5,856 nt of DNA, from the NCBI GenBank assembly GCA_016927965.1, contig JAFGLP010000124.1, positions 1-5,856 on the forward strand. Reading direction: 5' to 3'. The DNA comes from Dehalococcoidia bacterium. GTDB taxonomy: Bacteria; Chloroflexota; Dehalococcoidia; GIF9; UBA5629. Shown piece after piece: positions 5,381 through 5,856 of this stretch (position 1 is the first letter of the stretch; every line of letters starts with the position of its first letter). The notes under the pieces are model-generated. The model saw only the letters and a program-made list of their open reading frames with translations, made no database searches and was not told where the DNA came from. The translations under genes and the position numbers were made by a program.

Positions 5381-5457
5381 GTCCCTGTAGCTCAGCTGGA
5401 CAGAGCGGCTGCCTTCTAAGCAGCGGGTCGTGGGTTCGAATCCCCCCAGGGACGCCA
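5381..5457 (+). tRNA. tRNA-Arg (anticodon UCU)
   Basis: A complete 77-base cloverleaf with encoded CCA. Acceptor arms are GTCCCTG and CAGGGAC, D arm GCTC...GAGC, anticodon stem GCTGC/GCAGC with loop CTTCTAA (anticodon TCT at 5415-5417), T loop TTCGAAT and discriminator G73. It reads AGA and AGG codons. The T stem is GTGGG/CCCCC, so position 50-64 is a U-C mismatch where a U-A pair is expected. Confidence 0.95.
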
Positions 5458-5856
5458 GCTTCGTTTCACGATTGGACTGATGCCCTCTATTTTTCCGTAA
5501 GGTTTTCTTTGAAATTCTTATTTTGCTTAACGCGTGTCTTCCCATTTAGCTACATCTCACTCGTAATATTCGCCTGAAGATTTTGCTTAACGGTCTTTCA
5601 GCTGACCTTGGGCTGAGGGGCAACGAGGGTCATTAAAAAGAACAGCGAAGTAAACAGTGATAGTGCTATTGGGGACAGATCACCGGTCTTGCATTTATGA
5701 AATATGTCCAGATAGGAAGGAGCAACCGCAGAGTATTTACAGGACTGAAAATTACGACCGGAGAGGTGGAAATTACCCGGGTAAACAATAATATCGTATA
5801 AACCCTATATTAACTGAGAGTTGGCCCATTTATTAAGGTAAAATAACTAGAAGCGC
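5458..5856. other. 400 bases without a recognisable gene
   Basis: No convincing open frame, RNA gene or terminator is visible on either strand. The stretch holds a 13-base direct repeat, and a GGGGACA (5671-5677) that pairs weakly with TGTCC at 5705-5709, resembling the ends of small REP/Y1-transposase-related elements. One minus-strand frame of about 5490-5635 reads as short peptide pieces broken by stops, consistent with decayed coding sequence, but I recognise no family. Confidence 0.5.
5520..5592 (+). repeat. 13-base direct repeat, 60 bases apart
   Basis: ATTTTGCTTAACG occurs at 5520-5532 and again at 5580-5592, exactly 60 bases start to start. The sequences after each copy do not resemble each other, so this is not a 60-base tandem duplication. 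Confidence 0.7.

Noticed and set aside
5697..5801. 34-codon ORF beginning MKYVQIGRSNRR and ending VNNNIV
   Set aside because: No ribosome binding site, no recognisable family, and it lies in a tract that looks decayed. It could be a fragment, but I cannot support a gene.

Overview
The window looks like a chromosomal segment of a Bacillota bacterium, probably an anaerobic Clostridia-type lineage. The clues are a perfect CIRCE operator (the HrcA heat-shock site), sigma-A type promoters, strong Shine-Dalgarno sequences before some genes, encoded CCA ends on both tRNAs, and a set of Gram-positive housekeeping genes. The genus cannot be fixed from the sequence alone.

Left part (1-3213, all plus strand). 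The window opens inside hflX, a ribosome-associated GTPase. Its G domain runs straight to a stop codon that overlaps the ATG of an AT-rich gene. That gene encodes an uncharacterised protein with a homing-endonuclease-associated-repeat-like N-terminus and a PD-(D/E)XK-nuclease-like core. A hairpin terminator follows, then a tyrosine recombinase of the XerC/XerD/XerA type with all catalytic residues intact. Its only promoter-like signal, a perfect extended -10, lies 6 bases before the ATG, so its mRNA may be leaderless. Thioredoxin reductase (trxB) follows 36 bases downstream with a strong ribosome binding site, probably in the same transcript.

Middle part (3259-4806, all minus strand, read right to left). 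A CAU-anticodon tRNA, the rRNA/tRNA 2'-O-methyltransferase gene rlmB and a GNAT acetyltransferase gene lie in that order. rlmB and the GNAT gene are 21 bases apart and probably cotranscribed. This block converges on trxB. The tRNA promoter (TTCACA-N17-TATACT) carries a perfect 22-base inverted repeat that fills the -35/-10 spacer, so the tRNA may be under operator control.

Right part (4807-5856, plus strand). Divergent from the tRNA is a sigma-A promoter followed exactly by a CIRCE element, then a gene for a 91-residue FmdB-family zinc-ribbon protein. This places a small zinc-ribbon protein in the HrcA heat-shock regulon instead of the usual groESL or hrcA-grpE-dnaK-dnaJ operons, and is the most interesting observation here. 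A tRNA-Arg(UCU) follows. The last 400 bases hold no recognisable gene, only a 13-base direct repeat at 60-base spacing and sequence that looks like mobile-element or gene debris.
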